Below are positions 17,060 to 24,362 of a stretch of 38,587 nt of DNA, piece after piece. The translations under genes were made by a program, and so were the position numbers. This DNA is from Pseudomonadales bacterium. GTDB taxonomy: Bacteria; Pseudomonadota; Gammaproteobacteria; Pseudomonadales; Azotimanducaceae. The stretch lies in assembly GCA_028281005.1 (NCBI GenBank), contig JANQKS010000089.1:1-38587 (forward strand), written 5' to 3'. The notes beneath the pieces were generated by a model, which had not been told where the DNA came from, made no database searches, and worked only from the letters and a program-made list of their open reading frames with translations. How positions within the stretch are numbered: the first letter of the stretch is position 1; each line of letters begins with the position of its first letter.

Positions 17060-17950
17060 TCAGAGGTCCCCACGCAACAGTTGTTGCAGTCGGCGGCTGC
17101 GACCCTGCTCTTGACGCAGCGCCACCTTGAGATCATGGATTTCATCGCGGTAGGCGTTCAGCTGTTCACGAAATTGAGATTTGACTTCGTCCAACTGTTC
17201 GCTATGCAAGCGAATCATATCCTGCATCGTCAGCTTACCCTGGGCGCCAAAGACGTCATCCAGGCGTTGTGCAAAAGCCTGATTCAGGGCCAAATCTAAA
17301 GCGCCATTGTGGCTGTGGCTAGAGTGCCCGAGACTAGCGTGGCCGCGGCTAGAGTGGACGGGGCTAGAGCCACCATTGCTGTTGGCGCTCTTGATGCCAT
17401 TGGCAGGTGCACCGTTGCCACCTAATCCCGCAATTTCCCCGGCATTGCTGGGGTCGTTATCAAACAATTCCACCGGCTCTTCAGGGGGCGGAAAAAACTC
17501 GTCGTCCCGACAAGCGGTGGAGGACAAAAGTTTAAGGCGGTTGCGGTAGATGCGACTTTGCAGCGTCTCCATGGCATCAGCCGCCCTCGGCTCCCACAGA
17601 TTAACCGCATGCCAGGGCACCGGACACTGGGAGCGGGAGGCTTTACGAATGGGGCCCTGGCCGAGGTCTTGGGATAAACCTGCATGCTGCACCAAGTAAC
17701 GCAACGGCAGGTTAAAGTCGGCATCCAGCACACCTTCTTCGTCCACCGCAAACTGGAAAAAGGCCACAGCGCGCAGGCTCAAACCATCGCCGACCACACA
17801 ATAGGCCGCCTTGGTGACCGTCGCCGCCAACTTCTCAAGCTTACCTTCACCCTCAAGGTGTTTTTTGAAAACAGAGAAATGCTGCTCGCCGCAGATGCTT
17901 TCCTCTGCGTCGTAAAACATAACCACTTCCTGGTGTCCGGATACGGACAT
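17060..17950 (-). CDS. Unrecognised protein with C-terminal coiled coil
   Basis: A 296-residue protein I do not recognise confidently. Residues 1-150 look like a folded alpha/beta domain (MFYDAEESICGEQHF, YCVVGDGLSLRAVAFF) with a basic, Cys-containing end. Residues 165-215 are a low-complexity Gly/Ser/His/Asn linker including a GHASLGHSSHSHN stretch. Residues 220-296 are highly charged helix, probably a coiled coil (HSEQLDEVKSQFREQLNAY), ending basic. There is no signal or membrane segment. ATG at 17950 is preceded by AGGAG nine bases ahead, which supports the start. It follows a 63-codon gene on the same strand. Function unknown. Confidence 0.8.
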   Translation of the reverse strand: MSVSGHQEVVMFYDAEESICGEQHFSVFKKHLEGEGKLEKLAATVTKAAYCVVGDGLSLRAVAFFQFAVDEEGVLDADFNLPLRYLVQHAGLSQDLGQGPIRKASRSQCPVPWHAVNLWEPRAADAMETLQSRIYRNRLKLLSSTACRDDEFFPPPEEPVELFDNDPSNAGEIAGLGGNGAPANGIKSANSNGGSSPVHSSRGHASLGHSSHSHNGALDLALNQAFAQRLDDVFGAQGKLTMQDMIRLHSEQLDEVKSQFREQLNAYRDEIHDLKVALRQEQGRSRRLQQLLRGDL

Positions 17951-18049
17951 GCGGCAGATCTCCTGCTATTGCCGGGCTTGCCAGCAGTTTACCGGGCCCG
18001 AGCGGTGCTGGAGATGACCCAGGTCACATCCTACGTATGACTTACATCA

Positions 18050-18241
18050 CTATGCGATGTCGGGTTCTTCCCGTTGTAAATGAGCTTCGATGTCCGCATA
18101 ACGGAACGCCGCACGGCCCGGCCCAGCCGCTTCTACAGCAGGCTCGGCATAGACCATGGTATCGCCTTGAATGTTGCGTACATCCACGATGGCATAGTCG
18201 ATGTTCTCGAGACTGAAGCGTTGACCTAGTAGCTGTTGCAT
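18050..18241 (-). CDS. Small unrecognised acidic protein
   Basis: A 63-residue acidic protein without recognisable family: LGQRFSLENIDYAIVDVRNIQGDTMVYAEP in two pieces of probable strand, then a short helix. There is no signal peptide, Cys or membrane segment. The start is well supported: ATG at 18241 has AAGGA eight bases upstream. It precedes the 296-residue coiled-coil gene by about 100 bases on the same strand, and the two could be co-transcribed. The 315-base region upstream must contain its promoter. Shortness keeps confidence moderate. Confidence 0.65.
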   Translation of the reverse strand: MQQLLGQRFSLENIDYAIVDVRNIQGDTMVYAEPAVEAAGPGRAAFRYADIEAHLQREEPDIA

Positions 18242-18556
18242 AAAGTGTGTCCTTCTATGGCCTTCTTTATGGCGAAGTTTGGATGTTGACCTGTCTAGTA
18301 AACGTTAGCGTTACAGATGAATGTTGCAGATTAACTAAGCCGCTTCGAAAAGCGGGTAATGGCTTGTAAACGGTTTTTTGGCCTAATTCGCTATACTGAT
18401 TGGCGAAAAGAGCCAATAGCGTCGTTTTTTTGCCCAAACATCCATATTGACTTTTTGATTATTATTATAAAAATCAAAGAATTAGGTGGCTTTTAGAGAC
18501 TGGCCTCGAATTTGCAAACTTCCCTCTAACCAAACTCAATATAGGCTCAAACAGCG
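18242..18556. other. Intergenic region with several hairpins and AT-rich tract
   Basis: A 315-base divergent gap between the 63-codon gene and the DUF454 gene. I see no ORF in it. It contains a bulged hairpin near 18298-18314 (arms around ACG/CGT with TTAG loop), a perfect CCGCTT-CGAA-AAGCGG stem at 18340-18355, and a larger stem at 18389-18421 followed by seven Ts. An AT-rich stretch at 18447-18485 includes an inverted TTTGATT...AATCAAA pair (18454-18460, 18472-18478). Both flanking genes must draw promoters from here. No -35/-10 pair with good spacing stood out. A small RNA is possible but unsupported. Confidence 0.6.
18389..18431 (+). terminator. Possible intrinsic terminator or attenuator hairpin
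   Basis: The stem pairs CGCT (18389-18392) with AGCG (18418-18421) and ATTGGC (18399-18404) with GCCAAT (18412-18417). There is a six-base bulge and a GAAAAGA loop, and TTTTTTT follows at 18425-18431 after a three-base gap. This geometry resembles a rho-independent terminator on the plus strand, but no plus-strand gene ends just upstream. If real, it ends an unannotated transcript or attenuates the DUF454 leader. Low confidence. Confidence 0.35.
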
Positions 18557-18835
18557 ATGAAAACCATCTTTATTGTCCTCCTCGGCAGCGCCAGTTTTGT
18601 GTTGGGGGTGTTTGGTCTGATGCTGCCTTTTTTGCCGGGTTTTTTGTTTTTGCTCGTCGCCGCAGCTTGTTTTGCCAGCCTTTCGCCGCGTGTGCGCCGC
18701 AGCCTCGATCAACACCCCCGTCTACGGCGTTTTTTCCGTCGTATGGACGCCGGCGCACAGTTGGATGCGTTCAGCCGCATCAGGCTCACCTTCTGGGCTG
18801 CGCTAGAGACCGTACTGCCAAGTCGCACTAAGTGA
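18557..18835 (+). CDS. DUF454 (YbaN-like) small membrane protein
   Basis: A 92-residue inner-membrane protein of the YbaN/DUF454 family. The hallmark N-terminus is visible: a hydrophobic helix with GSASFVLGVFGLMLPFLPG, then FLFLLVAAACFA and the SPRVRRSLDQHPRLRRF cytoplasmic segment. It is shorter than the typical family length of about 120 and lacks the usual last helix. Compare the full-length paralogue at 27668. Function of the family is unknown. The next gene's GTG overlaps the stop (GTGA), so translation is probably coupled. Confidence 0.8.
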   Translation: MKTIFIVLLGSASFVLGVFGLMLPFLPGFLFLLVAAACFASLSPRVRRSLDQHPRLRRFFRRMDAGAQLDAFSRIRLTFWAALETVLPSRTK

Positions 18836-19782
18836 CCGCAGCCGAACCTAGTCATATAGCGGTGGTCGGCGCGCTCGCCTACGACCAAATCTGCACCACC
18901 GAAAGCAGCCTGCTCGATAACCGTACTGCGCTTCTGAATTGCAAACTCTCCGATATCACCCACGCGTTTGGCGGCTGCGGCGGCAACATCGCCTACAACT
19001 GCGCGCAACTCAAACAACCCACCACCCTGGTGAGCTGCACCGGCTTGGTCGACGACGCGGACTACCTCGCCCACTTAGCGGCACTTGGAATTGATACTCG
19101 GTTCTGCTTGCGCACACCTGGCCGCTCAAATGCGCGAGCCGTGATTATGACCGACCCCGAGGGCCATCAATTCACCGGTTTCTATCCCGGTCCGGTCCCG
19201 GATGTAGAACAGTGGCGAGCGCATTTAGAGACGATCAGTTTCGCCCAAGCCGCAATCTTCATACAAGCACCTTACCCGCCGCCTTTGATGGCGTGTACGC
19301 TTCAACATGCCAGCCAATTGGCGCACCCACCGCTGATCCTATTTGTGCCGGGGCAATACACCGATCAACTCAGCGCCGACCAAATGGCCACCATGGTGAC
19401 CATGGCCGATTGGGTCATTGGCAACGACTATGAGATCAAGTGCCTACAAAACCACCACTCGCTCAACAATCAATTGGTGATCCGTACTCACGGGGCTCAG
19501 CCAATCCGCCTAAGTTTTGCTGATGGCACAGAGATCTCCATCGACGTACCGGCCTCGGCTTCCAGTGTGGACCCCACAGGTTGTGGCGACGCATTGGTCG
19601 CGGGACTTTGTCAGCATTTGGTAACTCAAGGCCTAGAGGTCGAGGTGCTTAAAAACCTAAAACACGCCCCACACCCAAACCAACTTGAGGCGCTTAAAGA
19701 CGCAGTGCTGGCCGGATGCCACATGGCCGCTGCTTGTCTCGTGCAGCACGGTAGTCAACAACACACATCTGCACTACCCTAG
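18832..19782 (+). CDS. PfkB-family sugar/nucleoside kinase
   Basis: A 316-residue ribokinase-like (PfkB) kinase. The family's N-terminal glycine motif is FGGCGGNIAYN (residues 46-56), and the anion-hole/catalytic motif is DPTGCGDALVAG (247-258) with catalytic Asp253. The FGGCGGNIAYN form and overall layout resemble adenosine-kinase-like members, but substrate cannot be assigned by eye. It starts at GTG 18832 overlapping the DUF454 stop, and a PLP-dependent desulfhydrase-like gene follows 15 bases on. The three genes look like one operon. Confidence 0.88.
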   Translation: MTAAEPSHIAVVGALAYDQICTTESSLLDNRTALLNCKLSDITHAFGGCGGNIAYNCAQLKQPTTLVSCTGLVDDADYLAHLAALGIDTRFCLRTPGRSNARAVIMTDPEGHQFTGFYPGPVPDVEQWRAHLETISFAQAAIFIQAPYPPPLMACTLQHASQLAHPPLILFVPGQYTDQLSADQMATMVTMADWVIGNDYEIKCLQNHHSLNNQLVIRTHGAQPIRLSFADGTEISIDVPASASSVDPTGCGDALVAGLCQHLVTQGLEVEVLKNLKHAPHPNQLEALKDAVLAGCHMAAACLVQHGSQQHTSALP

Positions 19783-19797
19783 CCCCTTTTACGCGTG

Positions 19798-20817
19798 ATG
19801 AGCGTTTTGCAAACACACCCCTGGCACCAACAGGAACAGTTCTCCCTTGGGTTCTGGCCTACGCCGCTTGAGCCTCTGCTCAACCTAAGCAAAGAACTGG
19901 GCGGCCCCACCATATGGGTGAAACGCGACGATTGCACCGGCTTGGCAGTGGGCGGCAATAAAACCCGGAAGCTTGAATACTTGCTGGGCGAGGCACTCAG
20001 CGAAGGCGCGGATACCGTGGTGACCTTCGGCGCGGTACAGTCCAACCACGCGCGCCAAACCGCAGCCGCCTGCGCCAAGGCGGGTTTGACTTGCCATCAG
20101 ATACTCAGCCGTACCGTGGCCAGCAACAACCCCGGGTATGAAAGCAACGGCAACGTGCTACTGGGACAACTTCTGGGCGCCCATCAGCATCTCGTTGATA
20201 CAGAACAGACAAAAACGTTTACGCGCGAACTGCTAGCGCGCTTAGAAGGTACCGGCCAAAACCCTTACATCATCCCCGCGGGCGGCTCCAACGAATTAGG
20301 CGCCTTGGGTTATGCACGTTGTGCCGAAGAACTTGTGCAGCAAGCGCTACAGGCAGGTATAGAGCTAACTTATGTGGTGCACGCTTCTTCTTCAGCAGGC
20401 ACCCAAGCGGGCTTGTTATATGGCTTAGCGCATTTGGAGAGCGCAGCCGAAGTGTTGGGCATCAACGTTTACCATGCAGATCCGGCAATCCTGCAGCAGC
20501 GCATCAACGAGTTGTTAGAGCGCATGAGTTCACGCTTTGGCGCCGCCAAAACGGGAGCCGTCCAAGTGAATAATGCTTACTACGGCAACGGCTACGGCCA
20601 GCCCACCGAAGAGTGTTTGTCCGCCCTACGTATGGCAGCGTCGCTGGAAGGGTTGCTGTTCGACCCAGTGTACTCAGGAAAAGCCTTGGCCGGTCTGATA
20701 GATCAGATCAATTTAGGCAATCTGAAGGATCATGAGCATGTGGTACTTATACATACCGGCGGTTCACCCGCGTTGTATGTGTATGACCAGGTATTTAGCC
20801 AGGGAGCTTCTGAATAA
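19798..20817 (+). CDS. D-cysteine desulfhydrase / ACC deaminase-family PLP enzyme
   Basis: A 339-residue fold-type II PLP enzyme. The N-terminus shows WVKRDDCTGLAVGGNKTRKLEYL, with the PLP-binding Lys (about residue 55) in GGNKTRK. VTFGAVQSNHARQTAA then gives the conserved Ser-Asn-His element, and a C-terminal HTGGSPALYVY loop contacts the phosphate region. This is the pattern of D-cysteine desulfhydrase (DcyD, giving pyruvate, ammonia and sulfide) and ACC deaminase. DcyD is the more likely label, but the two are hard to separate by eye. ATG at 19798 is preferred; GTG at 19795 is adjacent. Confidence 0.88.
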   Translation: MSVLQTHPWHQQEQFSLGFWPTPLEPLLNLSKELGGPTIWVKRDDCTGLAVGGNKTRKLEYLLGEALSEGADTVVTFGAVQSNHARQTAAACAKAGLTCHQILSRTVASNNPGYESNGNVLLGQLLGAHQHLVDTEQTKTFTRELLARLEGTGQNPYIIPAGGSNELGALGYARCAEELVQQALQAGIELTYVVHASSSAGTQAGLLYGLAHLESAAEVLGINVYHADPAILQQRINELLERMSSRFGAAKTGAVQVNNAYYGNGYGQPTEECLSALRMAASLEGLLFDPVYSGKALAGLIDQINLGNLKDHEHVVLIHTGGSPALYVYDQVFSQGASE

Positions 20818-20877
20818 GTCTCAAAAGCTCAGAGGCACCCTAGAACTTTACAAGCGCCCTGAGGCTGACAAGCAAGC

Positions 20878-21681
20878 CTACACAAAACGGCTGACCAAAC
20901 TACCCAACCCACCAAAATCCACCTGGATGATGTCACCGGGCGCCACTGCCACCGGCCGCGTAAAAGAGCCGGACAAAATCACCTCACCCGCCGCTAGGTG
21001 TATACCGTGTTCGGCAAAGCGGCGCGCCAGCCACAAAATGCCATTAGCCGGGTGATTTAACACCGCCGCCGACACCCCCGATTCTTCGATGACACCGTTT
21101 TTGTACAACAAAGCGGACACCCAACGCAGGTCCAGCGCATGAGGTTTAACCGGTCGACCGCCTAAAACGACGCCGGCGTTGGCAGCATTGTCACTCACAG
21201 TATCAAGGACCCCTCTGGCCACGCCGGTGTCTGGGTCGACTCTGTGGGTGCGTGCGGCTATCAATTCTATTGCCGGTACCACGTAGTCCGTGGCGTTCAG
21301 CACGTCTGTGATGGTCAACTGCTCGCCACGCAAATCTGACGCCAGCACAAAGGCCAACTCCACCTCTACCCGCGGGTCGGTAAAGCGGGCGGTATCAATA
21401 TCGGCGCCATCGTCGAACAACATATCATCCAGCAGTGTGCCAAAGTCCGGCTCGTCAATTTGCATGGCTTGCTGCATGGCGCGCGAGGTCAACCCAATTT
21501 TGCGCCCCAGCACCTTCGCGCCACGCGCAATTTTCATGTCGACCCATGCTTGTTGTATGGCGTAAGCGTCGTCCAGATTCATATCCGGATAGGTTAATGA
21601 CACGGATTTAATCTGTTGGCGCTGCTGTTCTGCCGCATCCAAGGACGCCGCGGCGGCTTGTATTTGCTCTTTTGTTAGCAC
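20878..21681 (-). CDS. 2-oxo-hept-4-ene-1,7-dioate hydratase-like (HpaH family)
   Basis: A 267-residue hydratase of the HpaH/MhpD family, matching the 267 residues of E. coli HpaH. These enzymes hydrate 2-oxo-4-enoates in aromatic catabolism. Features include GRKIGLTSRAMQQAMQI, DPRVEVELAFVL with its acidic metal ligands, and NHPANGILWLARRFAEHG. The start is GTG at 21681, overlapping the upstream Nudix stop by 7 bases with GAAGGAG upstream. The frame is open further (to 21750), but that part reads the Nudix gene out of frame. No other meta-cleavage pathway genes are in the window. Confidence 0.9.
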   Translation of the reverse strand: MLTKEQIQAAAASLDAAEQQRQQIKSVSLTYPDMNLDDAYAIQQAWVDMKIARGAKVLGRKIGLTSRAMQQAMQIDEPDFGTLLDDMLFDDGADIDTARFTDPRVEVELAFVLASDLRGEQLTITDVLNATDYVVPAIELIAARTHRVDPDTGVARGVLDTVSDNAANAGVVLGGRPVKPHALDLRWVSALLYKNGVIEESGVSAAVLNHPANGILWLARRFAEHGIHLAAGEVILSGSFTRPVAVAPGDIIQVDFGGLGSLVSRFV

Positions 21682-22187
21682 AGTGGTGAAAACTCCTTCA
21701 TGTCGGCCACAAACCAGGGCGTAAACTCCTGCGGCGCGTCTTGCAGCCACAGCGCAAGCGCATCGCGTTCAACGTAGCGTACCTGCGCAACTTCCGTCGG
21801 ATCTATCACTATGGCGCCCTCATAAATGCAGCGATAAGCCTGTTGTATTTCCCGGTCCGCATGCTGCTCGGACTCGATCTCCACCCAGCGCTCCCCGCCC
21901 AGCGGCTCCAATTGATCAATATCGGTGATGCCTAGCTCTTCGCGCAGCCCGCGCAGGGCAGCGGCATAAAAGCTCTCCCCCGGTTGCAAGTGTTCACCCA
22001 CACTGTAGTCCCACAAGTTGGCGTATAGATCTTTAGCGGCTGCGCGCTGCTGCAACAACAAGCGGTCTTGTCCATCAAATACAAACACCTGCGCTGATTT
22101 GTGCCACCAACCGTGGCGGTGTACTTCTTGCCGCGGCCGCAGCCCTATAGGTCGGCCGCAGCGGTCAAAAACCGCAAACAGTTCCAA
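21675..22187 (-). CDS. Nudix hydrolase
   Basis: A 170-residue Nudix protein. After a GWWHKSAQVFVFD strand, the Nudix box appears as GEHLQPGESFYAAALRGLRE followed by ELGI; the second glycine of the usual GG is Glu, while the catalytic REELGI part is intact. The layout resembles YfcD/isopentenyl-diphosphate-isomerase-like Nudix proteins, which cleave nucleoside diphosphate-linked substrates. The only start is TTG at 22187, since a stop lies two codons upstream. It is divergent from the molybdopterin oxidoreductase with only 30 bases between starts. Substrate unknown. Confidence 0.87.
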   Translation of the reverse strand: MELFAVFDRCGRPIGLRPRQEVHRHGWWHKSAQVFVFDGQDRLLLQQRAAAKDLYANLWDYSVGEHLQPGESFYAAALRGLREELGITDIDQLEPLGGERWVEIESEQHADREIQQAYRCIYEGAIVIDPTEVAQVRYVERDALALWLQDAPQEFTPWFVADMKEFSPLC

Positions 22188-22217
22188 TCCAATCCCTACC
22201 TGTCTATGCTACCAACT

Positions 22218-24326
22218 ATGAAAAGCGTACCCACTTATTGCAGAATCTGCGAACCCCAATGTGCCATGATCGCCAGCGTCGAAGACGAACAAGTTGTGCG
22301 TCTGCTGCCGGACAAAAACCACCCCGTACACAAAGGTTTTGCGTGTCACAAAGGCCTCAATTTTGTTGAGTTGCACCGCGACCCGGATCGCATCAATTTC
22401 CCTCAGGCGCGCAGCAACGCCAAGCAAGCCGCTGTGGGTGAGTTCGAACAGCTGGATTGGGACACCGCCGCGCAAGCAATATCAAAACGCCTTGCCGACC
22501 TAGCGGAAAAATACGGCAGCGATGCGCTTGGTATGTATGTCGGCAATCCGTCAGCCTTCAACAGCACTGGACGAGAAGCCGCGCGGCGCTTCGCCCGCGC
22601 GGTGGGTGTGAAATACTCGTTTGGATCCGGCACCCAAGATTGCTCCAACAAATTTGCTGCCTCCGAAGCCATGTTCGGGACCGCAAACTTGCATCCCATT
22701 CCGGATTTTAAGCACACCAACTATTTCTTAAGTATTGGCTCCAATCCAAAAATCTCTCACGTCAGCTTTGTGCACATGACCAACCCCATGGCCACGCTAC
22801 GAGACATTGTCGCGCGCGGCGGTACGGTGACCCATATCAACCCGCGTAAAATTGAATCCGCCACGCCGCATACCGGTGAGGTTGTGCAGATTAAACCCGA
22901 CACCGACGTGTACTTTCTGGCGGCGTTAATCCATGAAATCAAAACCCAGAATCTAGTTGACGAGGCCTGGTTAGAGAGCCGTGCCAGCAACGCGGATGCG
23001 TTATGGCAGTTTGTTGCCGACTACGCACCGGCCGACGTTGCCGACGTGGTTGGCATAGACGCTGAAACAATGCGCAACCTCGCGCGGGATTTCGCCAACG
23101 CCGACGGCGCCAGCGTCCACATGAGCACCGGTGCCAACATGGGGCGCCAAGGCACCCTAGCCTACTGGCTGGTACAGATGTTAAGTCTGATCACCGGCAA
23201 TTTAGGCCGCAAAGGCGGCAACATCTATTCACCCGGCTATTTTCCCGCGGCTACCGTTGGCAAACCCAAAACCGACAATCCCTTTTTTGAATCGCCGTTT
23301 GGTGAAATGCGCCGCATCACGGGCTCCCTGCCCGGTAACCTGTTGGCGGAACACATCGAAGCCGGTCTGGTGAAAGGCCTCATCTGTATGTCAGGCAACC
23401 CGATCCTGTCCATGGCGGGTGAAAGGCGTTTGCGGGAAGCCTTTAAAAAGCTCGAATTGTTAGTGGTGGTGGACATCTATCCCAGCGCCACTGCAAACCT
23501 CGCCGACTATCTGCTGCCCGCTACAGACTGGTTGGAACGCGCCGATGTCAATTCGGTTTCGCTGGGTTTCCAACCGGAACCCTATGTGCAGTACACCGAA
23601 GCCGTGGTGCCACCGGCGTTTGAGCGCAAACCTGAATGGTGGATCTTCGCACGCTTGCTACAGGCGCTGGGTTTACCTTCAGAATTGGATCAAGCACAAG
23701 CCGATCCGATGGCAAAAATAGACCGCCAGCTCAACAACAGCGACCTATCTCTGGCGCAATTGCAGGCGCAGCCCAGCCACACCATCACGTTGCCAGAACC
23801 GCAGCCAGAGTTGCTATTCGACGTTGCGGTGCAGCACGAAGGGGCCAAAGTGGACTGTTTCCCGTCGCTGATCGCCCGCGGTGCACCTGCCTGCAGCCGC
23901 ATTTTCGCAGAGCTAAAGGCAGAGTCCGCGGACACGCTGAAGCTCATCACGTTGCGCACCAACTACATGGTCAACAGCTGGATGCACAACCTACCGGCGC
24001 TGAAGCGAGACGTGGCGTTGGACAATCCCTTGCATATGCATCCCGAAGACGTTGCCCGACTCGGCCTGGCAGACGGCACCGAAGTCAGCGTCGCCTCAGA
24101 CCACGGCAGCATCATCGCCACGGTAAAAGCGGATGAAGACCTACGTCAGGGGGTGGTTGCCATGACCCACGGCTGGGGGCATGCCAACAATCCGCGTTTA
24201 AGCCTGGCGCACAATCACCCGGGCACTAACGTCAATGCTTTGTTGCCAACCGGTGCCGGCAGTTACGACCCACTGTCGAACATGAGCTTCATGACCGGTA
24301 TACCGGTCAGCATCAGAGCGGCCTAA
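22218..24326 (+). CDS. Molybdopterin-dependent oxidoreductase (DMSO reductase superfamily)
   Basis: A 702-residue catalytic subunit. The N-terminal [4Fe-4S] motif is C8-x2-C11-x3-C15-x27-C43, in YCRICEPQC and FACHKG. Molybdopterin domains follow, with INPRKIESA, MSTGANMGRQGTL, GNLGRKGGN and a C-terminal molydop-binding domain (TLRTNYMVNSWMHNL, MTHGWGHANNPRLS). Cys142 in QDCSNKF sits roughly where a molybdenum-ligating residue can occur; that is inference. There is no Tat signal, so it is cytoplasmic. Formate-dehydrogenase- or nitrate-reductase-like activity is possible. ATG at 22218 is preferred; 22206 is also in frame. No electron-transfer subunits flank it. Confidence 0.9.
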   Translation: MKSVPTYCRICEPQCAMIASVEDEQVVRLLPDKNHPVHKGFACHKGLNFVELHRDPDRINFPQARSNAKQAAVGEFEQLDWDTAAQAISKRLADLAEKYGSDALGMYVGNPSAFNSTGREAARRFARAVGVKYSFGSGTQDCSNKFAASEAMFGTANLHPIPDFKHTNYFLSIGSNPKISHVSFVHMTNPMATLRDIVARGGTVTHINPRKIESATPHTGEVVQIKPDTDVYFLAALIHEIKTQNLVDEAWLESRASNADALWQFVADYAPADVADVVGIDAETMRNLARDFANADGASVHMSTGANMGRQGTLAYWLVQMLSLITGNLGRKGGNIYSPGYFPAATVGKPKTDNPFFESPFGEMRRITGSLPGNLLAEHIEAGLVKGLICMSGNPILSMAGERRLREAFKKLELLVVVDIYPSATANLADYLLPATDWLERADVNSVSLGFQPEPYVQYTEAVVPPAFERKPEWWIFARLLQALGLPSELDQAQADPMAKIDRQLNNSDLSLAQLQAQPSHTITLPEPQPELLFDVAVQHEGAKVDCFPSLIARGAPACSRIFAELKAESADTLKLITLRTNYMVNSWMHNLPALKRDVALDNPLHMHPEDVARLGLADGTEVSVASDHGSIIATVKADEDLRQGVVAMTHGWGHANNPRLSLAHNHPGTNVNALLPTGAGSYDPLSNMSFMTGIPVSIRAA

Positions 24327-24362
24327 ACCCGACCAGTTTAGTTTTCGCTGAGCTGCAGTGCG

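Noticed and set aside
17166-17352. Repetitive-looking GCTAGAGTG stretches that suggested a repeat array
   Set aside because: They encode the Gly/Ser/His linker of the 296-residue protein in frame; no regular spacer structure, so not CRISPR.
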